The position numbers and the translations under genes are program-made. From Micromonospora cremea (GTDB lineage: Bacteria; Actinomycetota; Actinomycetes; Mycobacteriales; Micromonosporaceae): a DNA stretch of 64,000 nucleotides. Every line of letters begins with the position of its first letter. Positions within the stretch are counted from its first letter, which is position 1. This document shows positions 45,397 through 53,460 of the stretch, piece after piece. The DNA lies in the NCBI RefSeq assembly GCF_900143515.1, contig NZ_FSQT01000002.1:3101501-3165500 (forward strand), in the 5' to 3' direction. The notes beneath the pieces are model-generated. The model did not search any database. It was given only the letters and a program-made list of their open reading frames with translations, and was not told where the DNA came from.

Positions 45397-46197
45397 TCAG
45401 GGCAGCGGAAAGGGCAGGGAGATGCCGTCCAGCGCCCGGCCGCAGGCGCAGTCCTGCGTGCCGGGCAGCCCGGCCAGCGCGTCCAGCAGCACGTCCCGCA
45501 GCCGGTCGGTGTTCGCCGCGAAGACCCGGAACACCTCGTCCTGGGTCACCGACTCGCCGGCCCGCACCCCGGCGTCCAGGTCGGTGATCAACGCGATCGA
45601 CGAGTAGCAGAGGGCGAGCTCCCGGGCGAGCACCGCCTCCGGGTGGCCGGTCATGTTGACCACCGTGCCGCCGATCGAGGCGAACCAGTGCGACTCGGCC
45701 CGTGTGGAGAACCGGGGGCCCTCGACCACCACCACCGTCCCGCCGTCCACGGCGGTGACGTCCCGACCGGCGGCGGCGGTGAGCAGCGCCCGCCGGCCGC
45801 GCGGGCAGTACGGGTCGGCGAACGGCACGTGCACCGCGCCCCGGTCGTAGTAGGTCTGCGCCCGGCCGCTGGTCCGGTCGATCAGCTGGTCCGGCACCAC
45901 GAACGTGCCCGGGCCCAGCTCCGGCCGGAGCCCACCGACCGCGCACGGGGCGAGCACCTGGCGTACGCCGAGGGAGCGCAGCGCCCAGAGGTTGGCCCGG
46001 TAGGGGATCCGGTGCGACGGGTGGCGGTGGTCCCGGCCGTGCCGGGGCAGGAACGCGACGCGCCGCCCGGCGATCTCGGCGATGGTCACCGCGTCCGACG
46101 GTGGGCCGTACGGGGTGTCCAACTCGTGGGTGGTGCCGTCGAGAAGGGCGTACAGGCCCGATCCGCCGATCACCGCGAGATCCGCCGTCGGTGCCAA
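45397..46197 (-). CDS. mtnP: S-methyl-5'-thioadenosine phosphorylase
   Basis: 266 residues of the trimeric purine phosphorylase family, splitting MTA with phosphate to adenine and methylthioribose-1-phosphate (methionine salvage). Motifs: LAVIGGSGLYALL, phosphate-binding RHGRDHRHPSHRIPYRANLW, VLAPCAVGGLRPELGPGTFV, VVVVEGPRFSTRAESHWFAS, GGTVVNMTGHPEAVLARELA, and the substrate-site aspartates ITDLDAG. It starts at TTG 46197, supported by GGAGGGT about 5 nt upstream. A 6-oxopurine specificity (MTIP phosphorylase) is possible, as the exact base-recognition residues were not resolved. Confidence 0.87.
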   Translation of the reverse strand: MAPTADLAVIGGSGLYALLDGTTHELDTPYGPPSDAVTIAEIAGRRVAFLPRHGRDHRHPSHRIPYRANLWALRSLGVRQVLAPCAVGGLRPELGPGTFVVPDQLIDRTSGRAQTYYDRGAVHVPFADPYCPRGRRALLTAAAGRDVTAVDGGTVVVVEGPRFSTRAESHWFASIGGTVVNMTGHPEAVLARELALCYSSIALITDLDAGVRAGESVTQDEVFRVFAANTDRLRDVLLDALAGLPGTQDCACGRALDGISLPFPLP

Positions 46198-46370
46198 TCG
46201 ACCCTCCGTCTCAACTGTCCGATCACCCGCCGGTCAGACCTTAGCCAGCACCCGGGACGCAGGCTATGGTGCCAGGCATGGCGTTGACAGCACGGATGAT
46301 CCCGGTGCACCGTGCGGATCCGGTGGGTGACGGATTCCCGGCGCGGGTTCACGGTTGACGGGTGTGTGGA

Positions 46371-46961
46371 ATGCAGGGAGAGGGCCAGGCGATCGGCGGA
46401 CGGGCGATGGAGTCGATGACCGGGCGACTGCTGGTCGCGACTCCGGCGCTCAAGGACCCGAACTTCGACCGTACGGTGGTGCTGCTGGTCGCCCACGAGC
46501 CGGGCGGCGCGCTCGGCGTGGTGCTGAACCGGGCCACCGAGGTGCCGGTCGCCGAGGTGCTCGGCGACTGGAACGACCTGGCACGCCACCCGGCGGTGCT
46601 CTTCGAGGGTGGCCCGGTGCAGCCCGACTCGGCCATCTGCCTGGCACGGATGCGCCAGCCGCTTCGTCGGGTCAAGGGCTTCCATCAGGTCTCCGGGGCG
46701 GTCGGCACGATCGACCTCTCGGTCGACCCGGAGCGGCTGCGGGAGAGCATCGGCGGCATCCGGGTCTTCGCCGGCTACTCGGGCTGGGGGAGCGGCCAGT
46801 TGGAGCAGGAGATCGCCGACGGCTCCTGGTTCGTGCTGGACGCGCTGCCCGGTGACGCGTTCGTCGACCGGCCGGACGACCTGTGGCCGATGGTGCTGCG
46901 CCGGCAGGGCGGGATGATGGCGGCCGTCGCTCATTTCCCGCCGGACGTGGCGCTCAACTGA
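46371..46961 (+). CDS. YqgE/AlgH family protein
   Basis: 196 residues from ATG 46371. Typical family blocks: SMTGRLLVATPALKDPNFDR, VVLLVAHEPGGALGVVLNRA, VLFEGGPVQPDSAICLARMR, GFHQVSGAVGTIDLSVDPER, and IRVFAGYSGWGSGQLEQEIA followed by GSWFVLDALPGDAF. The fold is known, but the biochemical role is not; in some bacteria AlgH influences polysaccharide regulation. The start could also be ATG 46407 (MESMTGRLLV), since neither has a clear ribosome site. Confidence 0.85.
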   Translation: MQGEGQAIGGRAMESMTGRLLVATPALKDPNFDRTVVLLVAHEPGGALGVVLNRATEVPVAEVLGDWNDLARHPAVLFEGGPVQPDSAICLARMRQPLRRVKGFHQVSGAVGTIDLSVDPERLRESIGGIRVFAGYSGWGSGQLEQEIADGSWFVLDALPGDAFVDRPDDLWPMVLRRQGGMMAAVAHFPPDVALN

Positions 46962-47009
46962 CCCGGTCCGGTGCGAGCCTGGGGGGTGGCTCGGCGGGGA
47001 CCCCGCGAG

Positions 47010-47038
47010 ATGACCATGCCGGCCGGGATGTGTATAGT
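47010..47038 (+). promoter_or_regulatory. Promoter of tRNA-Ala
   Basis: ATGACC (47010-47015), a 17-nt spacer and TATAGT (47033-47038), a strong -10 box. The tRNA starts 33 nt downstream. Confidence 0.6.
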
Positions 47039-47070
47039 TTCCCAGTGCCCGGGCGACCGGGACAGAGCAA

Positions 47071-47143
47071 GGGGCCGTGGCGCAGCTGGTAGCGCACCAC
47101 ACTGGCAGTGTGGGGGTCAGGGGTTCGAGTCCCCTCGGCTCCA
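47071..47143 (+). tRNA. tRNA-Ala (anticodon GGC)
   Basis: 73 nt. The acceptor stem GGGGCCG pairs with CGGCTCC with discriminator A. The D arm is GCGCAGCTGGTAGCGC, the anticodon stem-loop CCACA-CTGGCAG-TGTGG has anticodon GGC (codon GCC), and the T arm is AGGGGTTCGAGTCCCCT. The 3' end is followed by CC then T, so CCA is not encoded. Confidence 0.95.
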
Positions 47144-47151
47144 CCTTGCGA

Positions 47152-47190
47152 AACGCCCTGGTGCGGGACCTGATCTCGCGCCAGGGCGTT
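47152..47190 (+). terminator. Terminator of tRNA-Ala
   Basis: AACGCCCTGG (47152-47161) pairs with CCAGGGCGTT (47181-47190), with GCG/CGC inside. It starts 8 nt after the tRNA. Confidence 0.8.
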
Positions 47191-47227
47191 CATCATTTCT
47201 GATCTTCTGGGGCCCTAGCATGGCCGC

Positions 47228-47569
47228 ATGACTGTAGATCTGTTCGCGGGCGTCCCCGTCCGCGACTACGCCGCCGCGGCGGCCTGGTACGAGCGACTCC
47301 TCGGCGCCCCACCGTCGTTCCTGCCGAACGACGTGGAGGCGGTGTGGGAGCTCGCCGACCACCGGTACGTGTTCATCGAGGTGCGGCCCGAGCATGCCGG
47401 GCACGCCATGCACACCGTCTTCGTCAGCGACTTCGACGCCCGGATCTCCCAGATCGCCGAGCGCGGCTTGGAGCCGGCCGAACGCGAGACCTACGACAAC
47501 GGGGTCCGCAAGGCCATCTTCCGCGACCCGGACGGCAACGAGATCGGATTCGGCGGCGAGCCGGCCTGA
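47228..47569 (+). CDS. VOC (glyoxalase/bleomycin-resistance) superfamily protein
   Basis: 113 residues, one vicinal-oxygen-chelate module pair. The first half has LFAGVPVRDYAAAAAWYERL and ADHRYVFIEVRPEHAG. The second has HTVFVSDFDARISQIAERGL and the typical closing AIFRDPDGNEIGFGGE, whose glutamate is a metal-ligand position. Members act as dioxygenases, isomerases or drug-binding proteins; no substrate can be named. A TAGCAT -10 box (47216-47221) ends 6 nt before ATG 47228, consistent with a leaderless transcript. Confidence 0.8.
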   Translation: MTVDLFAGVPVRDYAAAAAWYERLLGAPPSFLPNDVEAVWELADHRYVFIEVRPEHAGHAMHTVFVSDFDARISQIAERGLEPAERETYDNGVRKAIFRDPDGNEIGFGGEPA

Positions 47570-47595
47570 GGCTGGCAGAAGCCCCTGCGCATGCG

Positions 47596-47633
47596 AAACG
47601 CCCTGCCCGGAAATAAGCCGGTCAGGGCGTTTT
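47596..47633. terminator. Bidirectional terminator between the VOC gene and rpmJ
   Basis: AAACGCCCTG (47596-47605) pairs with CAGGGCGTTT (47623-47632), with CCGG/CCGG inside and T and A runs on the two sides. It serves the convergent genes. Confidence 0.8.
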
Positions 47634-47655
47634 CGACTGTATGTCCAGGGCGCAA

Positions 47656-47778
47656 TCAGCCCTGGCGGCTCTTCCACTGCGGGTTCGCGCGGTTCACCAC
47701 AAGGACCCGGCCGTGCCGGCGGACCACCACCGAACCCGGCTTCTGCTTGAGCGCGCGCAACGAGGTGCGTACCTTCAT
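47656..47778 (-). CDS. rpmJ: 50S ribosomal protein L36, zinc-free (C-minus) type
   Basis: 40 residues, [20 protein letters not shown] continuing [20 protein letters not shown]. It matches the L36 family but has none of the zinc-ribbon cysteines of the main form, as in the C-minus paralogues that replace the zinc form under zinc limitation. An ideal AGGAGG lies 5 nt before ATG 47778. In other actinobacteria such paralogues are usually controlled by Zur; I did not find a convincing Zur box upstream, so that regulation is not shown here. It diverges from the LPMO gene. Confidence 0.92.
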   Translation of the reverse strand: MKVRTSLRALKQKPGSVVVRRHGRVLVVNRANPQWKSRQG

Positions 47779-47917
47779 GTCTGCCTCCTCGGCCTGGGGG
47801 ACTGGCCTCGATTCGTACCGCCTGTCGAAACGCCGTGGCCGGTGCCGCGATTCCCGGCCGCCCCGACGTCGAACCTTTGCCGCCCCGCGCCCGTACCACT
47901 GCGCGGGAGGTCACACC

Positions 47918-48847
47918 ATGACCGTGCGCCGAATGCTCACCGCCGTGCTGGTCGCCATCGCGACCGTGCCGGTCAGCGCCACGCCCGCCGCCACGCACGG
48001 TGCCCCCACCAGCCCGATCAGCCGGGCCGCGGCCTGCGGACCCGAGGGCCGGTACGCGGCCACCAGCGCCTGCCGGGCGGCGGTCGAGGCGGGCGCGGCG
48101 GTCCGCGAATGGGACAACGTCCGGGTCGCCGCGATCAACGGCCGGGACCGGGAGAAGATCCCGGACGGTGAGCTGTGCAGCGGCGGGCTGTCCGCGTACC
48201 GGGGGCTGGACCTGCCCCGGACCGACTGGCCGACCACCGAACTGGCCGCCGGCGCCCGGTTCACCTTCCGATACCGGACCACCATCGAGCACCGGGGCAC
48301 CTTCCGGCTCTACGTCACCCGGCCCGGCTACGACCCGCGGGCGCCGCTGACCTGGGCGGACCTGGAGTCGCGCCCGTTTCTGGCGGTGACCGACCCGCCG
48401 GTGCGGGCCGGGGCGTACCAGCTGCCGGGTCGGCTGCCGGCGAGCCGTGACGGCCGGCACCTGATCTACACGATCTGGCAGAACTCCAACACCCCGGACA
48501 CCTACTACTCCTGCTCCGACGTGGTGTTCCGCTCGGCGCGCGGCGGCACGGCGACGGGTACGCCGCGGCCGGCCGCCGCGACGAGGGGCGCGCCGGCGGT
48601 TCCGCGTACCGCCGCGAGCCGGCCGGCCACCACCGAGCCGGCGGTGGCGGCGGCGGCCGACCCGGGCGTGCCCGTGGCATCGGTGACCGACCTCAGCAGC
48701 CGGTGGCCGGTGCTGGCCGGCGCCGCCGCCGTGCTGGTCATCGCGCTGCTCGTCGGCGCGGGTCGGCTGCGCCGCACCGGCGCCGTGCCGGTCGGTCGGC
48801 AGTGCGAGGTGCGTAACCACCGGGCCGGGCGGCGCCGGATCTGGTGA
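47918..48847 (+). CDS. AA10-type lytic polysaccharide monooxygenase with C-terminal membrane anchor
   Basis: 309 residues. A Sec signal peptide ends ATPAAT, so cleavage leaves H27 (HGAPTSPISR) as the N-terminal histidine of the copper histidine brace. The second brace histidine is H125 in FRYRTTIEHRGTFRLYVTRP. Typical AA10 segments follow: LTWADLESRPFLAVTDPP, GRHLIYTIWQNSNTPDTYYS and CSDVVF. After the catalytic domain (about 27-212) comes an Ala/Thr/Pro linker and a hydrophobic helix (WPVLAGAAAVLVIALLVGAG), then a basic tail. These enzymes oxidatively cut chitin or cellulose. Most are freely secreted or carry a binding module, so the anchor is unusual. GGGAGG precedes ATG 47918. Confidence 0.85.
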   Translation: MTVRRMLTAVLVAIATVPVSATPAATHGAPTSPISRAAACGPEGRYAATSACRAAVEAGAAVREWDNVRVAAINGRDREKIPDGELCSGGLSAYRGLDLPRTDWPTTELAAGARFTFRYRTTIEHRGTFRLYVTRPGYDPRAPLTWADLESRPFLAVTDPPVRAGAYQLPGRLPASRDGRHLIYTIWQNSNTPDTYYSCSDVVFRSARGGTATGTPRPAAATRGAPAVPRTAASRPATTEPAVAAAADPGVPVASVTDLSSRWPVLAGAAAVLVIALLVGAGRLRRTGAVPVGRQCEVRNHRAGRRRIW

Positions 48848-48874
48848 CCCGGCCCGCCAGCGGCCCGGCGGTGC

Positions 48875-49870
48875 TCAGCCCAGGTGCCGGTCGATCTCGG
48901 CCAGTTCCTCGGCGCTGAAGTCGAGATTGTCCAGCGCGGCGATGTTCGTCTCCAGCTGCCCGACGCTGCTCGCCCCGATGATCAGGCTGGTCATCCGCGG
49001 GTCACGCAGCGCCCAGGCCAGCGCGAGCTGGGCCAGTGACTGGCCGCGCCGCTCGGCGACCTCGCCCAGCCCCCGGATGGTGGCCATCTTCTCCTCGCTG
49101 AGGTCGCTCTCGTTGAGGAAGACGCTGGTGCGCACCCGCGAGTCGGCCGGGATGCCACCCAGGTAGCGGTCGGTCAGCAGGCCCTGGGCAAGCGGGCTGT
49201 AGGCGATGCAGCCGGCGCCGGCCTGCTCCAGCGTGTCGAGCAGGCCGTCGGCCTCGGTCCACCGGTTGAGCATCGAGTACGACGGCTGGTTGATCAGCAG
49301 CGGCGTGCCCAGCTCGCGCAGGATCGCCGCGGCGCGAGCGGTCTGCTCGGAGTTGTAGTTCGAGATGCCGACGTAGAGCGCTTTGCCGGAGCGGACGATG
49401 GCGTCCAAGGCGCCCATCGTCTCCTCCAGCGGGGTGTCCGGGTCGAACCGGTGCGAGTAGAAGACGTCGACGTAGTCCAGCCCCATCCGGCTCAGCGACT
49501 GGTCCAGCGAGGAGATCAGGTACTTGCGCGAGCCCCATTCGCCGTACGGGCCGGGCCACATGAGGTAGCCGGCCTTGCTGGAGATGACCAGCTCGTCCCG
49601 GTACGGCTTCAGGTCGGTGGCGAGCATCCGGCCGAAGTTCTCCTCCGCGGCACCGGGTGGCGGACCGTAGTTGTTGGCCAGGTCGAAGTGGGTGACACCC
49701 AGGTCGAGGGCGCGCCGGACGATGTCGCGCTGCCGCTCGTACGGGCGGTCCGGGCCGAAGTTGTGCCACAGGCCGAGGGAGACGGCGGGCAGCCGCAGGC
49801 CACTGCGTCCGCTGCGCCGGTAGGTCATCGTTTCGTAGCGGTCATCCGCGGCGAGGTAGGTCACGATCAT
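48875..49870 (-). CDS. Aldo/keto reductase, YghZ/Kv-beta-like type
   Basis: 331 residues with the AKR barrel. SGLRLPAVSLGLWHNFGPDR, THFDLANNYGPPPGAAEENF (catalytic Asp and Tyr), the lysine in ELVISSKAGYLMWPGPYGEW, YVDVFYSHRFDPDTPLEETM (catalytic His), GISNYNSEQT, QPSYSMLNRW and the NADPH-binding SLIIGASSVGQLETNI. It is close to E. coli YghZ (L-glyceraldehyde 3-phosphate and methylglyoxal reductase). ATG 49870 has GGAG 8 nt upstream, but TACGCT 7 nt before the third codon (GTG 49864) would suit a leaderless start there. Confidence 0.85.
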   Translation of the reverse strand: MIVTYLAADDRYETMTYRRSGRSGLRLPAVSLGLWHNFGPDRPYERQRDIVRRALDLGVTHFDLANNYGPPPGAAEENFGRMLATDLKPYRDELVISSKAGYLMWPGPYGEWGSRKYLISSLDQSLSRMGLDYVDVFYSHRFDPDTPLEETMGALDAIVRSGKALYVGISNYNSEQTARAAAILRELGTPLLINQPSYSMLNRWTEADGLLDTLEQAGAGCIAYSPLAQGLLTDRYLGGIPADSRVRTSVFLNESDLSEEKMATIRGLGEVAERRGQSLAQLALAWALRDPRMTSLIIGASSVGQLETNIAALDNLDFSAEELAEIDRHLG

Positions 49871-49940
49871 GAGCGTAGCTCCGGCTCGGGGTACGCGGGA
49901 TCGGGCGTGTGAACCCGGACAAGGGGGTAGCTTCGAGACC

Positions 49941-50921
49941 ATGCGTCTCATCGCGCTCGACACCCCCAAGCCGCTGTCCAAGATCGGGTTGGGCACGTGG
50001 CAGTTCGGCTCTCGGGAGTGGGGCTACGGCCCGGATTTCGAGCGCCAGGCGGCGCAGATCGTCCGGCGGGCCGTGGAGTTGGGTGTGACCGTCTTCGACA
50101 CCGCGGAGATCTACGGCTTCGGGCGCAGCGAGCGGATCCTCGGTGCGGCGCTCGGCGACGACCGGCCCAAGGTGGTGATCGCGTCCAAGATCTTCCCGGT
50201 CCTGCCGGTGTCCGCGGTGGTGCAGCAGCGGGCGGTCGCCTCGGCGGCGCGGCTCGGCGTCACCTGCCTGGACCTCTACCAGGTGCACCAGCCCAACCCG
50301 CTGGTCGCCGACCACAGCACCATGCGCGGCATGCGCGCGTTGCAGGACGTCGGGCTGGTCGGCGAGGTCGGGGTGAGCAACTACGGGCTGCGCCGCTGGC
50401 AGGTCGCCGAGGCGGCGCTCGGCCGGCGGGTGCTCAGTAACCAGGTCCGCTACAGCATGCTGGACCGCGCGCCCGAGCAGGAGCTGCTGCCGTACGCGGG
50501 GCAGGCCGGTCGGGTGGTCATCGCGTACAGCCCACTCGCGCAGGGTTTCCTCTCCGGCCGCTATGACGCGAAGAACCCGCCGACCGGTGCGGTCCGGCGG
50601 GCCAACCCGTATTTCCTGCCGGAGAACCTGGAGCGGGGCGCCGCTCTGATCGACACGTTGCGCCAGGTCGCTGACGCGCACGACGCCACCCCCAGCCAGA
50701 TCGCGCTGGCCTACGTGCTGCGCCACCCGAACGTGCTGGCCATCCCCGGCGCGTCCGGCGTGGGGCAGATGGAACGCAATGCCGCCGCCGCCGACATCGA
50801 CCTCACCGACGACGAGTACGCGGCGCTGGCCGAGGCCGCCAAACGGTTCCGACCGGTCACCGGCCTCGCCGCGATGCCCCGAATGTTGCGCGCCCGGTTC
50901 ACCGGCCCGACGGAGAAGTGA
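49941..50921 (+). CDS. Aldo/keto reductase
   Basis: 326 residues. Motifs: SKIGLGTWQFGSREWGYG, VTVFDTAEIYGFGRSERILG (catalytic Asp and Tyr), VVIASKIFPVLPV (lysine), LDLYQVHQPNPLVADHSTMR (histidine), EVGVSNYGLRRWQVAEAAL, VIAYSPLAQGFLSGRYDA and LAIPGASGVGQMERNAAA for NADP binding. The substrate is unknown. It diverges from another aldo/keto reductase of a different branch. ATG 49941 lies 7 nt after TAGCTT (49928-49933), a leaderless arrangement; the frame is open to 49869. Confidence 0.85.
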   Translation: MRLIALDTPKPLSKIGLGTWQFGSREWGYGPDFERQAAQIVRRAVELGVTVFDTAEIYGFGRSERILGAALGDDRPKVVIASKIFPVLPVSAVVQQRAVASAARLGVTCLDLYQVHQPNPLVADHSTMRGMRALQDVGLVGEVGVSNYGLRRWQVAEAALGRRVLSNQVRYSMLDRAPEQELLPYAGQAGRVVIAYSPLAQGFLSGRYDAKNPPTGAVRRANPYFLPENLERGAALIDTLRQVADAHDATPSQIALAYVLRHPNVLAIPGASGVGQMERNAAAADIDLTDDEYAALAEAAKRFRPVTGLAAMPRMLRARFTGPTEK

Positions 50922-51424
50922 GCACAGTGGACGACATCACCGCAATGATCCTGGACGACCACGCCGCCTTCCGGCGTGGCTTCGCCCGTCTTGACGATGC
51001 CCGCGACGAGCAGGAGCTGTTGGCGATCTGGGACGCGCTCGCCCTGCACCTGGACATCCACGCCGAGGCCGAGGAGGCGATCCTCTACCCGCACCTGGTC
51101 AAGCACGGCGACGACGGCGAGGACGAGACCGCCGACGCGATCGGCGACCACAACAAGATTCGGGATGCCATCGCCGACTCCAAGCTGCATCCCGTCGGCT
51201 CGGATCGCTGGTGGGCGGCGGTCGGCACGGCTCGCCGGGAGAACAGCGAGCACCTGGCCGAGGAGGAGGACGAGGCCCTGCCCGACTTCCGCCGGCATGC
51301 CAGCGCGGAGCTGCGCGCCGAGTTGGGTCACCGCTGGCTGACCTTCTACGGCGAGCACAAGAACGGGCGTGACCTGCCCTTCCGGGACAAGGACCCACAG
51401 TCGTACGTGGCCGACCACCGCTGA
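50918..51424 (+). CDS. Hemerythrin HHE domain protein
   Basis: 168 residues. The HHE pattern is clear: ITAMILDDHAAFRRGFARL, the helix WDALALHLDIHAEAEEAILY with H-x-x-x-E ligands, AIGDHNKIRDAI and ENSEHLAEEEDEALPDFRRH. Hemerythrin domains bind a diiron centre used for O2, NO or peroxide sensing and handling. It starts at GTG 50918 overlapping the aldo/keto reductase stop by 4 nt, so it is translationally coupled and probably works in the same stress setting. Confidence 0.85.
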   Translation: MSTVDDITAMILDDHAAFRRGFARLDDARDEQELLAIWDALALHLDIHAEAEEAILYPHLVKHGDDGEDETADAIGDHNKIRDAIADSKLHPVGSDRWWAAVGTARRENSEHLAEEEDEALPDFRRHASAELRAELGHRWLTFYGEHKNGRDLPFRDKDPQSYVADHR

Positions 51425-51488
51425 ACGCGGCTGGATCTCCCCGGCACGGGGGAGTCGCAGAGGTTGGCGATGGCAGCAGAATGACGGG

Positions 51489-52733
51489 GTGACTCCCCGA
51501 GCGGCGTTGGCCCCGTTGGTCGCCGGCAGCACCTGGCGGCGTGGCGTGTTCCTGCTGCTGGGCGGGGTTCTGGCGCTCCCGTACGCGCTGCTCGCGGTGA
51601 CCTTCGCCCAGCTGCTCACCGGCGCGGAGATTCCCCGTTCGCTGGTGTTCGCCCTGTTGGTGATCGCGTTGGTGATCGCCGTGGTGCCGCTGCTGCTCGA
51701 CGGTAGCCGGGCGCTGGAGATCGCCGCTGTACGGGCGCTGCTCGGCGTCGACCTGCCCGACCCCGCGCCGGGGCACCGCGGCGACCGGGACACCCGGCTG
51801 CGCAGCGCGCTCTGGATCGCCACACACCTCACCATCGGCGCGCTGGTGATGGTCGCGTTGATCACGGCCGTGCCGATGGCGCTGGCCTTCATCGCCCAGC
51901 AGTTCGGCATCGGCGCCGACCTGGTCAGCCGGGAACGGTTCGGGCCGCTGGACGGGCGCGACACCGGCTGGTTGACGCTGACCGGGGTGGTCCTGCTGGT
52001 CGGTCTCGGCTACGCCGTCGCCGGGCTCGGCGCGCTCGCCGGGTCGATGGCACCAGTGCTGCTCGGCCCGACCCCGGCGGAGCGGATCGCCGCACTGGAG
52101 GCGCAGGCCACCCGGCTCGCCGAACGCAATCGGTTGGCCCGGGAACTGCACGACTCGGTCGGGCACGCGCTGACGGTGGCCACCCTCCAGGCCGGGGCCG
52201 CCCGCGAGGTGCTCGACACCGACCCGGAATTCGTCCGGCGGGCGCTCGCCGCCATCGAGGAGGCCGGGCGGACCGCGATGGACGAGCTGGACCACGTCCT
52301 CGGGCTGCTCCGGGAGACCGGCGGTGACCGGCCCTCGGTGGCGCCGCAGCGTACCCTCGCCGACCTGGACCGGCTGGTCAGCGACGCCCGCGCGACCGGG
52401 CTGGCGGTGCACGCGCACCGCTTCGGCGACCCGGCGCGGGTGCCGCCGGCGGTCTCCCGGGAGGGCTACCGGATCGTCCAGGAAGGGTTGACCAACGCGG
52501 CACGGTACGGCCACGGGCCGGTGACGCTGCGGCTGGACCTGCACCCGGACGCGCTGGACCTGGAGCTGGTCAACGCGGTGGGCCGCGCTGGCCGCGCCGA
52601 CCCTGGCCGGGGCGGACGCGGCCTGGACGGGATGCGCGAACGCGTGCTGCTGCTCGGCGGCCGGCTCAGCGTGGGCCCGCACGGCGGCCGGTGGCTGATC
52701 CGGGCCCGCCTGCCGTACGAGGGGACGCGATGA
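51489..52733 (+). CDS. NarL-type sensor histidine kinase (HisKA_3)
   Basis: 414 residues. Several hydrophobic helices fill the first 200 residues (GVFLLLGGVLALPYALLAVT, SLVFALLVIALVIAVVPLLL, LTIGALVMVALITAVPMALA, LTLTGVVLLVGLGYAVAGLG), with little extracellular sequence, as in intramembrane-sensing kinases. A coiled linker leads to the HisKA_3 box ARELHDSVGHALTVATLQAG with the phospho-histidine and the HATPase domain with EGLTNAARYG and GGRGLDGMRERVLLLGG. GTG 51489 lies 6 nt after CAGAAT. It is coupled to the response regulator by ATGA. Confidence 0.85.
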   Translation: MTPRAALAPLVAGSTWRRGVFLLLGGVLALPYALLAVTFAQLLTGAEIPRSLVFALLVIALVIAVVPLLLDGSRALEIAAVRALLGVDLPDPAPGHRGDRDTRLRSALWIATHLTIGALVMVALITAVPMALAFIAQQFGIGADLVSRERFGPLDGRDTGWLTLTGVVLLVGLGYAVAGLGALAGSMAPVLLGPTPAERIAALEAQATRLAERNRLARELHDSVGHALTVATLQAGAAREVLDTDPEFVRRALAAIEEAGRTAMDELDHVLGLLRETGGDRPSVAPQRTLADLDRLVSDARATGLAVHAHRFGDPARVPPAVSREGYRIVQEGLTNAARYGHGPVTLRLDLHPDALDLELVNAVGRAGRADPGRGGRGLDGMRERVLLLGGRLSVGPHGGRWLIRARLPYEGTR

Positions 52734-53380
52734 CCACCGGTGTGCTGATCGTCGACGACGACGAGCTGATCCGGGTCGGGCTGCGGGCCATCATCGACGC
52801 CCAACCCGACCTGCGGGTGCTCGCCGAGGCCGCCGACGGCGCCGAGGTGCCGCCGCTGGTCGCCCGGCACCGGCCGGACGTGGTGCTGATGGACGTGCGG
52901 ATGCCCGGCATCGACGGCATCCAGGCCACCCGACACCTGCTGGCCACCTCCGCCGACCCGCCCCGGGTGCTGGTGGTCACCACCTTCGCCAACGACGAGT
53001 ACGTCTACGAGGCGCTGCGCGCCGGCGCGGCCGGGTTCCTGCTCAAACGGGCCCGGCCGGCCGAGGTGGTCGAGGCGGTCCGGGTGGTCGCGGCGGGGGA
53101 GTCGCTGCTGTTCCCGGCCGCGATCCGCCGGCTGGCCGGCGCGTACGGGCCGACCGGCGGTGACCGGCTGACCGCCGCGCGGCTCACCGAGCGGGAGGCC
53201 GAGGTGCTGCGGCTGATGACCACCGGCCGGTCCAACCCGGAAATCGCCGCGCACCTGGTGGTCGGGGTGGAGACGGTCAAGACGCACGTCGGCAACGTGC
53301 TGGCCAAGCTGGGCGTACGCGATCGAACCCAGGCGGTGATCGCCGCCTACGAGTCCGGCTTCGTCACCCCGTCCGGTTGA
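52730..53380 (+). CDS. NarL/FixJ-family response regulator
   Basis: 216 residues. Receiver: VLIVDDDELIRVGLRAIIDA, phospho-acceptor in VVLMDVRMPGIDG, VLVVTTFANDEYVYEALRAG and GFLLKRARP. C-terminal LuxR-type HTH: LTEREAEVLRLMTTGRSNPE, HLVVGVETVKTHVGNVLAKL. ATG 52730 overlaps the kinase stop by 4 nt and GAGGGG precedes it. The likely target is the adjacent membrane protein gene, by analogy with LiaSR-type modules. Confidence 0.9.
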   Translation: MTTGVLIVDDDELIRVGLRAIIDAQPDLRVLAEAADGAEVPPLVARHRPDVVLMDVRMPGIDGIQATRHLLATSADPPRVLVVTTFANDEYVYEALRAGAAGFLLKRARPAEVVEAVRVVAAGESLLFPAAIRRLAGAYGPTGGDRLTAARLTEREAEVLRLMTTGRSNPEIAAHLVVGVETVKTHVGNVLAKLGVRDRTQAVIAAYESGFVTPSG

Positions 53381-53460
53381 CCGGTCCCTCCCTCCTACGG
53401 GGGAGCGGGTTCACCGCCGCCCGGGAGGGGCCGGGCCGGTTACCGGCCGAGGCTGGGAGC

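Noticed and set aside
47071..47143. tRNA-Ala or ssrA as an attachment site of an integrated element
   Set aside because: No integrase and no repeat of the RNA 3' ends was seen in the window.
47779..47917. Zur box between rpmJ and the LPMO gene
   Set aside because: No AT-rich palindrome resembling the actinobacterial Zur site is present.
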